From assembly GCA_007922225.1 (NCBI GenBank), contig ML679962.1, forward strand, positions 38,579,863 through 38,643,862: a stretch of 64,000 nt of DNA, in the 5' to 3' direction. The translations under genes were made by a program, and so were the position numbers. The notes below the pieces were generated by a model. The model did not search any database and had not been told where the DNA came from. It was given only the letters and a program-made list of their open reading frames with translations. Origin of the DNA: Emydura subglobosa. Taxonomy: Eukaryota > Chordata > Testudines > Chelidae. Below are positions 11,912-22,673 of the stretch, in pieces (within the stretch, counting starts at the first letter, position 1; each line of letters opens with the position of its first letter).

Positions 11912-12430
11912 CTACAACTTGTCTCCTTTTACAAGGTCCTCACTACTCAAAAGTACCAAATCTAAAATGGCATCCCCTGTTGTTGGTTCAGCAACTGTTT
12001 GGTGAAGGAATCTGTCAGCTATCACATTCAGGACTATCTGGGCCCTATTATTATTACTAGCACTAGTCTTCCAGTCTATATCGGGGAAATTAAAGTCTCC
12101 CATAATCACACAGTTCCCAGTAGTTTTTACTTCATTAAAAACATTAAGGAGTCTCTATCCATGTCCAAGTCAGATTCCGGTGGTCTGTAGCACACCCCAA
12201 GCACAATCCCAGGGGAATTTCTAGTACCTTTCTTCCCCAATGTGATTTTTGCCCACACAGACTCTGTCTTATCCACTGCATCACTTCTAATTTCTTTCCT
12301 GTCTACTTCATCACTGATATACAACGCTACTCCACCACCTTTACCTTTATTTCTGTCTTTCCTAAGCACATAGCCTTCAGTGCCTGTACTCCAGTCATGA
12401 TTACTATTCCACCATGTTTCTGTTATCCCT
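11912..12430 (-). pseudogene. CR1 ORF2 endonuclease domain, broken
   Basis: Translated on the minus strand, the first piece (12430-12127) begins GITETWWNSNHDWSTG and continues through GGGVALYISDEVDRKE and VLGVCYRPPESD. After a frame break, 12109-11912 gives IMGDFNFPDIDWKT ... EPTTGDAILDLVL. GDFN, the ET(W) glutamate and the YRPP block are landmarks of the LINE apurinic endonuclease that nicks target DNA. The amino-terminal strand of the domain is missing. Upstream of GITETWW the frame runs into unrelated sequence, which marks the 5' truncation point. The domain is not functional. Confidence 0.85.
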
Positions 12431-12437
12431 TCCAGGA

Positions 12438-12860
12438 TCACGTACAAAAAACACCCCACCAAAACAAACCCACAACGAGCACCACAATACAAGAACACCA
12501 CACACATCCTCTCCAAACTCCCCCGTTTACAGCTCTGTTTGCTGGCTCCTGTACCATTGCAGCATATCGCTCTGCCTTTATAACTCAAGTTCAAGTGTAC
12601 AGGACAGAAAAGTATCAAAATAAATAACATGTTTCAGAAACCACTAGAAAGGAGCTAAAGTAGCTTTCTGATACATAATGTTAACTTTAAAATTGACATA
12701 CCACTAAATTAGGATGCAAAATTAACCAGTAGTTCTGTGATGTTAAAAACTACGGATTTGTTTTCCAGTAAGGAATAAGAAGCAGATGCAGATGAATATT
12801 TAATAGCAAAGATCCCAGTTCCACATGGATGCCCTCACTAGCAAAAAAGTATATATACTG

Positions 12861-12864
<4 letters not shown>
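12438..12864. other. unassigned non-coding DNA
   Basis: The sequence between the CR1 5' truncation point and the microsatellite contains an A/C-rich patch (12448-12530, caaaaaacaccccaccaaaac and similar). No gene or known repeat was recognised. Confidence 0.4.
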
Positions 12865-12917
<53 letters not shown>

Positions 12918-12935
12918 ACACACACACACACACAC
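12865..12935. repeat. (TA)n-(CA)n compound microsatellite
   Basis: About 44 bases of alternating TA (12865-12908) pass directly into about 27 bases of CA repeat with one interruption. The 86-codon frame across it (IYIYIYIY...) is simply the translated repeat. Confidence 0.97.
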
Positions 12936-13239
12936 TTCTACACAGAATACTTTTCAAAAGGGTTTATGGAGTATCACCTTCTTTCTCAGTTTATACACAT
13001 AAAAGCAATGCATCAACTTAAAAATGCTGGAGGGTTATTATTAAGCTCCTGTCTTCCTGGAAACATAGTCCCACTTTTCAAATAGTCCATTAAACTATTC
13101 TGGCAGCCTCCATTCTGAAAACATGTGCTGGGGCTGGATAGGGCTGTGACAGTCCCCCTCTGCAATCTGGACTGGCGTATAGCTTTGTCACCCCAGTCCC
13201 TCACTCCTGGAGCCCGATCTTGCTCTGCCTCGCTGTGTG

Positions 13240-14230
13240 ATCTCCAGCTCCTGAAATAGCCCCACACAGCCTCCTGCGAGCAAGCGGCCCTTAATTCAAT
13301 GAGTGAGTGCTTCTGGCCAGCCACTCATGGGATTATGCAATAGAATGACCCCAGCAACCACTCTCAGTCCCAGATGCAACCCTAGGAACTTCCGTCTTGC
13401 AATGTTCAGTGCTGCTCACTGACCCTTGCAAGCTCATAATTAGTCTGTCAATTTATCAAAGAAATTGATACGCACCAACTTTGTCACTTTAAATGACATC
13501 TCTACGCACACCCAAACCACATGCACTGCTTTAGATAAAATAAACACATTTATGAAGTACAGAAAGATTTTAAGTGATTATAAGCCAGAGGAACGCAGGT
13601 CAGATTTGATCAAAAGTAAACAAACGGCAAATCACATTCTAAACTAAGCTTAACACTTTCAGCAACCTTACAGTCTTAGACGATTCTCACCACAGGCTGG
13701 TTGGTCCACCTCAAACCAGGCTCTCCCCCGTGGTTAATGCTTCAGTTGCTTGATGTTGTTCATAGATGGAGGGGCAGAGAGAGAGAGAGCGCAAGAGAGC
13801 GTGATTGCAAAATATCCCCCCTTTTTAACATGCCCCTTCGCCCCCCACTGGAGCCTGGCCCCCCTTTTTCAGAGTCAGGTGACAGACAAAGTCCTGTATG
13901 GCTTCCTCCACCGGAGTCAATGAGTGTTCCATTATCAATGGTTAGGCTAGTCCATTGTTCCTGGAAGAGCTGGTTTGTTTTATGCATGCCTTAGTGAGGC
14001 ATGAACTGCCTCATTGCTTTTGGGGAGTTTTGCTTGGATCTGTCTCAAGCCATGAAACACACGTTTGGGAATTTTACATAGCAGAGCCTCATAACCATAC
14101 ATACGACATTGTAACAAGCATATCACTATAACAACAACGTTCAGCGTGTCGTGAGCTTTCCAAAAACATCTTATGTGACATACTTTGCATTAAAGAGTAA
14201 ACAATTACACTATAAGGGTGAACATCATTA
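13240..14230. mobile_element. LTR-like dispersed repeat (tentative)
   Basis: The stretch shows an aaaataaacaca polyadenylation-like site near 13537, an internal gagagagagag tract (13772-13787), C-runs at 13826-13868 and a tail with gggaattttacatagcagag then cctcataaccatacatac. This arrangement resembles an LTR-type repeat that I associate with turtle genomes, but I see neither clear TG...CA ends nor a target duplication. Boundaries are approximate. Recognition rests on general memory, not on a within-window copy. Confidence 0.3.
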
Positions 14231-15015
14231 TCACTAGTAAAGATGCAGGGCTGTGCACTGAAGAAACATTGTCAACCTGGATTCTTTAAAACTGACTTCA
14301 AAAAGACTCCATTTTTTGGGTCCAAAAGCCTTTAAACAGTTTCAGTTTTCCTGAATTTATTTTTAGCCGCAAATATTTTCTGATCCCCTGAATTGATGTT
14401 TCCAGGAAGGGTCATAAAGAGCTGTCCAGCACGCAGAGTAAAGACATTGGCAAAGTAAACACTGATTTCACGAACTTCTTTCCATGACAGTGTTCTTATG
14501 TGTTACTTGTGTAGTGAAGACAGAAATTTCACCCTAAACTATGATTTCCAAGGTGACCAGTGTCCCTTGAAATATTTTGTGTTTGTTTTTGACAGATGAC
14601 CTCAAGTCATGATACAAAATATCAAGCCCTTATTTTACTATATCAACTTGTTGGCATATGCTAAATAGAATTTTGAAACCATGGCATTACACAGAGCTCG
14701 TCAGAAGTTTTTTGGCGGAACACTTTCATCAGAAAAATGTTGATTCATCAAAAGTGAAATGTTCCAGGGAAATGTGTTGATTTCAACAAAATTTCATTTG
14801 GGGAAGAAAAAAAAGAGAATGGACCATTCTGATAAGGTTGAAATGAAAAGCTGTGGCAGATTAATGCATGGGCCCATGCCCAGGGATCCTGGTCAATTTG
14901 GGGGCCCCGAGAGGAGCACCAGAACCTTGGTAGAAGTGGGGGGCCTCAAGGTCCTACCCCTCTCCGTGGCTTTGCCCCCTGCTCCCCCTCTTCCCCCAAG
15001 GCCCTGCCCACTGGG
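14231..15015. other. unassigned non-coding DNA
   Basis: It is A+T-rich up to about 14830, then turns sharply G+C-rich. The second part belongs to the same G+C-rich block as the hairpin at 15020-15190. No credible gene is seen; the overlapping frames on both strands of the G+C-rich block are proline/glycine-rich and reflect composition. Confidence 0.45.
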
Positions 15016-15019
15016 CCAA

Positions 15020-15190
15020 GGCAAGAGCTGCCTAGGTAGCCCGGGCCGCTGGGGGAGTCCCGGACCTTCCACCTGCCCTGGGTGGGGACCCCGAAAGCAG
15101 TCTCTGGCCTGTGTCTCTACCCCCGAGGTGCACCACCCAGGGCAGGTGGAGGGTCCGGGGCTCCCCACAGTGGCCTGGGCAGCTCTTGCC
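15020..15190. repeat. large inverted repeat (hairpin) in G+C-rich DNA
   Basis: The left arm at 15020-15085 starts ggcaagagctgcc and ends ccacctgccctgggtgg. The right arm at 15133-15190 starts ccacccagggcaggtgg and ends ggcagctcttgcc. The arms are near-complementary over about 58-66 bases, with a 47-base loop. Just downstream, 15218-15234 is a G run broken by a single C. The arms could fold into a stable cruciform; the most economical origin is the core of a palindromic transposable element. No encoded product is implied. Confidence 0.8.
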
Positions 15191-15479
15191 ACATCCTGGC
15201 TATGACTTCCAGCTGATGGGGGCGGGGGGGGGGGTAGAGGAGCAGGGAGTGGGGCCTCATCATGAGGGAAAACTAAGGCCCACCTCAGGCACCCCAGGAA
15301 GAGGCTGGCACCACAAGCCACGCCTGCCTGAGGCTTGCAATTTGGGGGGGGCATGCAGCCCCCTGCCTCCACACTACACCCATGTTGAAAAATGGACAGG
15401 CATGGGATTTTCATGGGGCATTGGGGGCCCAAATGTTCTTTGTGCTCAGCACCCCAATAAATGTTAATCCACCTGTGAT

Positions 15480-17990
15480 GAAAAGTCCTGATTTTCTGTT
15501 TTGAAACAACTTTGCTGTTTTTATACTATACAAGAAACATTTTAAAAATACGAAACCCAAATGAAATGTTTCAATGTTTATCTAAACTAAACATTTCAAT
15601 TAACCCAAAACAATTTTTTTTTTAATTTCACATAATGGCAAACAGGCTTTTTTGTTTTCATTCCATTTCAAAACAGAAAACATTCTGAAATTACAGAATT
15701 TCCTGCAAAATTGGTCTGTTTCCAGCTGTAGCATTACAAAAAAGTCTGTGGACAATTCAGTCATTTAACCAAAGCCAGAAAAATACTACGCCCAGTATCT
15801 AATCTGTATATCAGCCTGTCTAAACTTGTGATTGGGAGTTCACAAGTAAGTAGAATTCTGTCATACAATAAATCACAGAGGAGTACTAAAACCAGAAAAT
15901 CCCATCTCATCTCTCTCTTTTGGAATTTTATTTCCAATCTGTGTATGATTCTCAGGTTGCATACATCTTTCCCCTACTGCCAGCAGTTTCCCACAACTAT
16001 TCAGTGCAGATGGGTGATTAAAGTGCAAGACAAAAGGGAGAGAGATCATCATTATAATCATGTAAATATTGCCAGGGCTTCAATCGCCTTAACATCTAGG
16101 AGGCATTTCAGAAATTACAGCATTTATTGCAGCAGTGTGAGCGGATTTCTAAAAGTAACTGAACATAATGGCAGCTCTGGCCCTTTCTCAGCTGCCCCAA
16201 TATGGGCAGTAGTGTCTAATGCTCTCTCTCTTCCTTCCAAATGCCAAAAAGGTCCTCACCAGTAGCCCTAAGCACCTGGTGCCCATAGAAACTCATTCAA
16301 CATCAGGGCCAGTGGGAGGATATTTTCACACGGAAATGCATAAGCATGCTACAGTAGTGACAACTGAGAAATCGCTTATGACCTGCTCTAGTACACTGGT
16401 GTCCATTTAACACATAGAAAAGGAATATAATGAGTGCTGTTAGAGGAGCTGTGATAGACTGGGAATCCAGTCCAGAGAAGCCATGTTTCAATATTGCATT
16501 TGCTTACAAGTTATCCTGGAACACCTCTCAGGCTACACATCTGCTTCTCTATTTTACAGCTCAAAGATCAAGAGGAGGTGCAGTGGAGTGCTTGCCTCAC
16601 TGATTTCTGTAACAATGGTTTGTGGGAACCTGCTCTCTCCTTTGCAGTTTCTGGCTGGTATGCCATCCAATACCACAGCAGCTTTTGTCAGTTGTGCTGA
16701 ACCGAGGAAGGTGAGATGCTTTGCATCTTGATGGCTCCTTATCCAATGTCTTCTTCATTAGCCACAGTGCAGAAAACAGACTAAGTGGTGTAACAGATAG
16801 CGCTAAATTGTTTGTTTGTTTAAAAAAAGGGAAAGTCCCATAATCCAGAAACCCTTCCAAAGCAAATCATTTTAAAAAGACAAGCTGATAAGAAATGAAG
16901 TGTCTCTCTTGGCAGCTCTGATAAGTTAGCAGTGTGGCCTGTCACTGGGTGCAGACATTCCTTAGAACACAGACAGATGACACAACAAACCCCTGGCATG
17001 GTTTGCTTTGTTTTTGCACTTCCCACACATCCACACTGCCTGAGAAAGAGAGCAATGAAAGGGGCACTTGGGCTATTCCAACTCAATCAAAATTTAAATG
17101 GCTACCTTTAGGACTTACAGTCAGGTGAGCTATCACTCTCCACTACCCAACGTGGCTACACAAAGTGTATAGTTATGTGGGGCCAGATCCCCAGCCATTT
17201 TATTAACCCGTGGCAGACGATGCAAAATTGTGGTCACCTAAATCCTTGTGCCCAGATCCAAATGTCCAACGTAACATTTGGCATGTTCTGTTATAAAGGG
17301 GAATTCATAATTTGCAGAAAATGTTTGTTCTTCCAGGTTTCCACATATATGGCTTCCTTTCACCTAATTCACAGGGAACATATCGAGCTGTATGGTTTAT
17401 GGAACTAGAATATTTGTGTGCTCTGCTGTTGTCATGGAAATTGGAATCCTGCTCCATCACCCCAATGTAACATCCATGGAGTAACTGGTGGCCTGTTATA
17501 ATTAAGTCTCCCCCATTGTATAGTATGTGAAAAACATTAATTATGCTCTATGCTAAAAATGTGATTAAGTTCTCAGTGGGGTGCATTAATACCCATACAA
17601 TACAGTATTTGGCATCTATAGTGTTGCTATGTTGGCTCTGCTCCTGTAATGTATTTCATACCTTTTCCTGCTACATTTGAGAGAACTACAACTGGCTTTT
17701 TTTGAAGCGTACAAGTGAAAGGGTTCCGCAATTATCTTTTAATAAAATACGATTTTTACCTTCATAACAACTTATTTCAGGCTGAAAGATCCCAGAGCAC
17801 TTTGCAAGTATATCTACATACATGTAGCATCACTGGAAAGCAGAAGAGGGTATCAAGTGGTGACAGAACTATTTTGGATTGTCCAGGTGACAAAAGGGCC
17901 ATAGTCTGTGATAGGAGACATAAGCCAAAAAAGGACATTAAAAATGCAAAATTCTTCATTAGAGAAAACATAGCTGGACTGGAGATTCAT
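15480..17990. other. unassigned non-coding DNA
   Basis: It is mostly A+T-rich with a thymine/adenine-rich patch at 15480-15720 (repeated tgaaat/ttttca words, partly self-complementary). Frames of up to 145 codons (15828-16265) show no domain. Nothing is assignable. Confidence 0.4.
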
Positions 17991-17994
17991 GGGT

Positions 17995-18110
17995 GTGTCA
18001 AGTTTAAGGCTAAAAGGGACCATTCTGATCATCTTCCAGTCAAACCTCTTGCATAGCACAGACCAGATAATTTCATCAGTGATTCCTGCATCTAGTGCAG
18101 GGAAGATCCC
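17995..18110 (-). mobile_element. CR1 LINE 3'-end scrap
   Basis: The plus-strand text aaaagggaccattctgatca, then tcttccagtcaaacctcttg, then catagcacagaccagataat is the complement of the same CR1 3' tail found at 10187-10260. Only about 110 bases remain, and the terminal octamers are eroded. Confidence 0.75.
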
Positions 18111-18672
18111 CCCAAAATTCTAGTGGATCCTGCAATTCTAGCAAAGCTTGGAAAACTGGGGTGAAGGCCAAAGCCTTAAAATGTGCTCTGAGACATACAG
18201 ATGGAAAAAACAGGACAGGGAAAAGAAACAGGAACTAGAAGCAAAAATAACCTAGAAAAAATTGCCTGTCTTCCTCAATGGAAATTCCTGGAGAAATCTT
18301 TAAAAACCTTCGGCAGTTCTTTTTCAGTTTGATAGCCTATGTTGGTTTCTTCTGACATCTGCTGATTTCTAGTGGTGGGCCACTAGCCTCAAGAAACATT
18401 CAAAAATCCATTGCTCTCTTTCAAAGGCCAGTTGGCCAGCTAATGCCAGTTGAAAATTTCCAGCTGGAATGTCCAGGAGGACAACATTTAGCCAGAGATC
18501 AATAACCAGTCAGATTCCTTGATAATGTCTTTGTATAGTTCCAAGCCTTACAGTTGTTGAAGAATTGTACAAAGCAACAGTGTGTCTCATTCATGTGGCT
18601 ATGCAGGACTGGGGAATGTAAGCTATGCCTACAGATACGTATTTCATCATCTGCCACTAGAATTATAAGCAC

Positions 18673-18812
18673 CTGAATGCTGATAGGTCTGCCGTCTGTC
18701 CTGGGTTTGGATTTGATTCTGACAGGTACCAGAAGGTAATGGCAAATGAGTAACACAGCTGGCAAGATCAGGATTGTCAGGAGAGGAAGAATTATTTGCA
18801 GTTTTCCTGTTC
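18673..18812 (-). other. possible single exon encoding a membrane-spanning segment
   Basis: On the minus strand, a 140-base segment is preceded by GTTGTTACCAG (a plausible 3' splice site, AG at 18814-18813) and followed by CAG/GTGCTT (a plausible 5' splice site, GT at 18672-18671). It would start with two bases that complete a codon, then encode 46 residues: TGKLQ, a hydrophobic run of about 23 residues starting IILPLLTILILP and including AVLLICHYLLV, then a basic stop-transfer-like cluster RIKSKPRTDGRP. Entry in phase 1 followed by a transmembrane helix and basic residues is typical of type I receptor membrane exons. Against it: no neighbouring exon is recognisable, the match to splice consensus is modest, and chance hydrophobic frames are common. 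I do not recognise the protein. Confidence 0.2.
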
Positions 18813-18859
18813 CTGGTAACAACACTAAATTCCACATAAAATAACATTTCATTCAAACA

Positions 18860-19761
18860 GGCAGATGCTACCTAGCTAGATTGTGCAATGGTATCCCTAG
18901 GGATGGACAGATTTGTGTAAGAAATTAATAATCATGCATTTCTCAAGAGGTCCAAATTAAACAAACAGGGAACAAGAACAAAAAATTAAAAAACCAAAAC
19001 CTTCCTAAGCTCTACAAGACTGTGGGGGTGGGAGATTCTCTTAATTCTGGAAAACTGAAAAGGCGACTACCGAATTCTGCCCTGACCCATTCCCTGAGCA
19101 ACCCATTGCAAAGTATGGGTTTCAAGGAAGAGTTCCTCAGAACAGAAAATAGCTGTATGTTTTAAAAACTAAAGGCCCAACCTAGCATCAGCATTTGAAA
19201 GCACAGAAACCTGCCTGTGGAGGAGTCTCATTGAAGGGTCCATCCCCATGGTTCCATTTGTGGGACTGGAGCCTGACTGGAGACAGCTAAAACATTGCAT
19301 GTCACATCCCTTCACCTATCCCTCTTATCTGGCAGCCTTCTGCTTAGTCTCCTGCCCCCTCAACTTCCAACTGACGCTGTGCCCGCCCGGAGCCCCGGTG
19401 AGGACATGGGGGTCCTGCCCACATAAGGCACTCGCAGGATCGAAATCAAAGTGCTGTGCTTCACTTGTGAGTGCTCTCCATTTTATTTTCAACAGTAGTA
19501 CCACCACCGAGCAAACAATTACTTTGGTAATTCTCCTCCAGTGGAGGCTTCCCCTGTCTAACATGAAGATGAAATTTTAATGAAAATATTTTTGTATTAA
19601 TTGATCATTCATCAGTCAAGCCCTTCCACGACGTAGACTGGAAGGTGCATCATAAGTTAACCTGTTTACTGACCTTATCACCCTGTCACACCTTTTGAGA
19701 GTGGGCCTGGCAGGACAGGGGGAACTTCTTCTTGGGATAGGGATGGCGAAAGCTCCCTTAT
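18860..19761. other. unassigned non-coding DNA
   Basis: No gene is recognised. At 19681-19690 the minus strand reads TGTGACAGGG just after a purine-rich CTCTCAAAAGG. This could be a polypurine tract and the start of a 3' LTR belonging to the gypsy element at 20218-23500, but no matching second LTR was found, so this is a weak suggestion. Confidence 0.35.
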
Positions 19762-20217
19762 CATAGAATCATAGAAGATGAGGGTTGGAAGGGACCTCAG
19801 GAGGTCATCTAGTCCAACCCCCTGCTCAAAGCAGGACTAACCTCAGCTATATCATCCCAACCAGGGCTTTGTTAAGCCTCAGCTTAAAAACCTCTAAGGA
19901 TGGAGATTCCACCACCTCCCTAGGTAACCCATTCCAGTGCTTCACCACCCTCCTAGGGAAAAACTTTTTCCTAATGTCCAACCTAGACCTCCCGCCCTGC
20001 AACTTGAGACCGTTGCTCCTTGTTCTGTCATCTGCCACCACTGAGAACAGCCTAGCCCCCTCCTCCCTGGAACCCCCTTTCAGGTAGTTAAAAGCCGCTA
20101 TCAAATCCCCCCTCACTCTTCTCTTTTGCAGACTAAACAAGCCCAGTTCCCTCAGCCTCTCCTCATAAGTCCTGTGCTCCAGCCCCCTCATCATTTTGGT
20201 TGCCCTCCGCTGGACTC
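19762..20217 (-). mobile_element. CR1 LINE 3'-end fragment at the 3' side of a gypsy element
   Basis: The minus-strand frame 20194-19847 encodes the last 115 residues of CR1 ORF2 without interruption: [19 protein letters not shown], the [18 protein letters not shown] block, [17 protein letters not shown] and [18 protein letters not shown], ending VGMI. The 3' tail follows, ending at about 19762 in TTCTATGATTCTATGATAA. The copy is only lightly mutated and so relatively young. Its 5' truncation point at about 20217 abuts the end of gypsy-derived sequence, so it probably inserted into that element. Confidence 0.93.
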
Positions 20218-20485
20218 AGCTACTGGCACAGGCCCTTGTATCTCCTGTTCTGGCCCTGAAAGGTCCAGGGCACCAGGAACACGTCACATCTGTCCCCACT
20301 GTCCAACAGCCTTGGTGTGTCATCATTGTAATATTGTTCTTCTAGGAGATCTGAGGATTTTAGGGGGACAGGCTCATTGTCCCAGCCTGGTCCCATTGTT
20401 GGTGTGGGTGTGCCAGCAACTGGCCTAAATGCTTCTGCCATGGGGTTCAGGGCTGAAGAAGGGGAGCTCTCACCGGGTTCAATAA

Positions 20486-21005
20486 TCAAGGCTGGAATCT
20501 GGCCTCCCTGCTAAGATACACCAAGGTAGTGTCCTCCTCTTCAGACTCAATCTCAGATGCGCTAAGTAGTGGTGGGTTAACCACAGGAGGCCCACTGCAT
20601 GTATTGGATGGTGGATTTGGTCCAGCATCCTTTTTCTGCCTAGGCCCCATATCATGATCAATTCCATAAGGGGCACCTACCAATTCCCTCACAGGTAGTA
20701 AGAGGTTTCTATGTATTGTCTTTATTTGCTCTGGCATCTCAGGTTTAATTTTGTAGACCGGCAGATCTCTCAACTTTTCCATTACCAGGTGTGGCCTACG
20801 GGATGGATCACTTGATGATTATTTGTTCTATTCATTCCCTCTGAAGCACCTGGCATTGGCCACGGTGGGACTGGGCTAGATGAACCATTGGTCTGACCCA
20901 GTATGACCATTCTTATTGCTTTCCAGCTGTCGGCTATCTTGGTTTGCCTCACCCACATTTTGCAGCAGAACTTTGTCCCCTGACTAGAGCTCCTGCAACT
21001 GCACC
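20486..21005 (-). pseudogene. gypsy integrase C-terminal region, split by a CR1
   Basis: The part before the insertion (21005-20918) reads ARVQLQEL ... then, diverged, GTKFCCKMWVRQTKIADSW. After the nested CR1 it resumes at about 20795 with LVMEKLRDLPVYKIKPE and KTIHRNLLLPV. The RxxK-(I/L)ADxW and VYK(I/V)xPE...HRNLLL landmarks belong to the SH3-like C-terminal end of gypsy integrases. The HHCC zinc-binding domain and DDE catalytic core are absent. The following 20489-20220 frame is the acidic, proline-rich C-terminal tail. Confidence 0.8.
20802..20917 (+). mobile_element. CR1 LINE 3' tail nested in gypsy integrase
   Basis: The sequence gggatggatcacttgatgat ... cctggcattggccacgg ... gggctagatgaaccattggt, ctgacccagtatgaccattc, ttat is the CR1 3' untranslated tail of the TTCTTATG type, as at 26905-27022 and 62640-62780. 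It sits on the plus strand between two consecutive parts of a minus-strand integrase frame, so it inserted after the gypsy element. Confidence 0.85.
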
Positions 21006-21300
21006 CTAGCATCAAACCTGAACGGGCAGATGAAGGCTGTCTTTCTTCTCCTTACCTTCTGCTCCCAGAGGGACCTGGTAGTACCCGCTTTGGAGATCCA
21101 ATACTGAGAACCACTGGCTCCCCAGTAAACAGTCCAAGGCATCTTGTACTCGAGGCATGGTGTGTTGGTCAACTACAGTGCACCTGTTTAAGGTACAGTA
21201 GTTGATGTACATCCAGATTTTCTCATTCTTTTTACGGACCACCACAATGGGTGAGGTGTACGGTTTGCAAGACTCTGTAATGATGCCAGTCTCAATCGCT
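21006..21300 (-). pseudogene. gypsy reverse transcriptase, amino-terminal part
   Basis: The minus-strand translation includes VVRKKNEKIWMYINYCTLN, TVVDQHTMPRVQDALD and FSVLDLQSGYYQVPL. FSxLDLxxGYxQ contains the motif A aspartate of gypsy reverse transcriptases. After one frameshift the sequence reaches TAFICPFRF and then stops being RT. The YxDD active-site motif and RNase H are missing because of the deletion ending near 21005. The upstream piece 21928-21668 corresponds to the protease-RT linker. Confidence 0.9.
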
Positions 21301-21924
21301 CCTGAAGATGATGCCGCACGTCTTCCATCTCTGAGAGAGCAAGCTTCCTAGATCTCTCCCTGCAGGGTCATGAGTCTTGTAGTCTGATGTTATGTTCAAC
21401 TTCTTTTGCACATCCCAGGTCCCACTCAGGCAGCAAGAATACCTTGGATCTTTTACAAAGTTTCTTCCTCATGTGATCCTTCCACTCCTCAGACAACGAT
21501 GAATCTCCAAAGTCAAACTTTGCAGGATCTCTTGCCAGAACTTCAGTTTCACACTGGGTCTCACAATGGTTTCAGGCTCAAAGAGGCCCTCTGTCTTCTG
21601 CCCTTGCTTCACAACATCATCATGGCTTATTTCATTAGCAATCAGTATAATCCCCTTTTCCTGGGCTTCAGCAAGTAGAGTTATAATTCCACTGGAGCCC
21701 TCCCTCAGCCAGCTGCTCTACCATGGCTAACATTTCAATACTACCTGTTAGGCAGGTAGTCATGACAATCACCTCCTTTTCCATCAATGCGGGCACCACT
21801 AAGGAGCTTGTGCCTGTGTATCTCAGTGTTCCTATTGGTAGATCAGACATCTCCTTCTTAGCGCTCTCAAAATTTCCTTTAGAAGCATATGGATCATTGG
21901 GGTGTTTAGGTATTGATCCCCAGC

Positions 21925-22411
21925 TCATTGTCTGCAGTAATCAGCGAGTATCTTCAAGAGACTGGAGTTGGTCCCTATCAGCACAGACACATCAGAGATT
22001 CCTTTAGGGTCAGGGTATATTGAGGCAGCGGTGTCCACCTCTTCTCTCACCCTGGCAACCTCCTCTGGAAATTCCAGGTGCGCTATGACATACCCTTGGT
22101 GGGGGTGTCGTCCATGCTGAGACGACACAGGCCAAGCCCTGTCAGTGGCTGTGTAGGCAGGTGCCTGAGCATCCGTTGGTAAAATAACTAAATATAATTG
22201 TCACTTGAGATCCAGAGTCAAGCACCGCTTTATATTTTGTCCCTTCAATCCTTATCGTGACCTCTGCTCCAGGTCCTATCAACCCTAGTGGGATCCCAGC
22301 TGGACAGCTCTTTCCAAAGGAGCCTTCACGTCCTGTGGGCCTGGGTGGCCCCCTTCCCAAGCCCCTCTGGCAGTTCCTCAATTCCTCCCAACTAGTCCAT
22401 CGGTTTCCCAT
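21925..22411 (-). pseudogene. gypsy aspartic protease region
   Basis: Minus-strand 22411-22142 encodes GAEVTIRIEGTKYKAVLDSG followed by SQVTIIFSYF. The DSG triad is the catalytic motif of retroelement aspartic proteases and is intact here. The downstream frame 22128-21925 (YVIAHLEFPEEVARVREE ... VSVLIGTNS) matches the protease C-terminal half, with the LIGTN turn. A stop and a frame change separate the two halves, so the enzyme could not be made in one piece. Confidence 0.85.
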
Positions 22412-22673
22412 ACACTACGGAGGGATTTTCTTCATTACGACATTTGGCAGCACTGTGTCCATCCTGGCCACACCGGTAGCGGATGGATGGTCCCTTCTGC
22501 CTTTGCACAGGTGGGACAGTGACTTTAAATGCTGACTTCTGCATCATCACTGCCAGAGGCTCCTTATGCCTGGAAGTCTTAGCTTGGTCAAAGGTATTAC
22601 GTAGCTCAGCTAACTCTTCTCTCAGGTCCTGCATGTGTTGGGCAAACTCCTCTCTGCTGCTCACCATCAGCAC
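22392..22673 (-). pseudogene. gypsy gag C-terminal part with altered zinc knuckle
   Basis: This is a minus-strand frame of 93 codons. A helical, acidic first half (EEFAQHMQDLREELAELRN) is followed by a basic region and one CCHC-type zinc knuckle, RYRCGQDGHSAAKC, which in retroelement nucleocapsids packages RNA. The first cysteine expected three residues before RCG's cysteine is an arginine (codon CGC, one step from TGC), so zinc binding would be lost. Confidence 0.8.

Larger units (their letters stand above)
10187..12437 (-). mobile_element. CR1 LINE with internally deleted ORF2
   Basis: This is a minus-strand CR1. From its 5' side it contains part of the apurinic-type endonuclease (12430-11912), a linker (11579-11274), the beginning of reverse transcriptase (11006-about 10770), the C-terminal tail of ORF2 (about 10760-10560) and a 3' untranslated end that finishes at 10187 with CTTATAGTCTATGA. 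Compared with other CR1 copies here it lacks most of RT: the frame goes from LDFSKAF straight to the tail. Frameshifts and stops break every domain, so it is inactive. It directly follows the split MIR/MITE at 9470-10066. Confidence 0.9.

Noticed and set aside
14893..15432. 179-codon proline-rich minus-strand frame
   Set aside because: It spans both arms of the inverted repeat and encodes the repeat in both directions (GPSTCPGW appears twice), so it reflects structure, not a gene.
19325..19564. Minus-strand frame with a hydrophobic patch (KVIVCSVVVLLLKIK)
   Set aside because: The hydrophobic run is short, no splice context was found, and the remainder resembles degenerate non-coding sequence.
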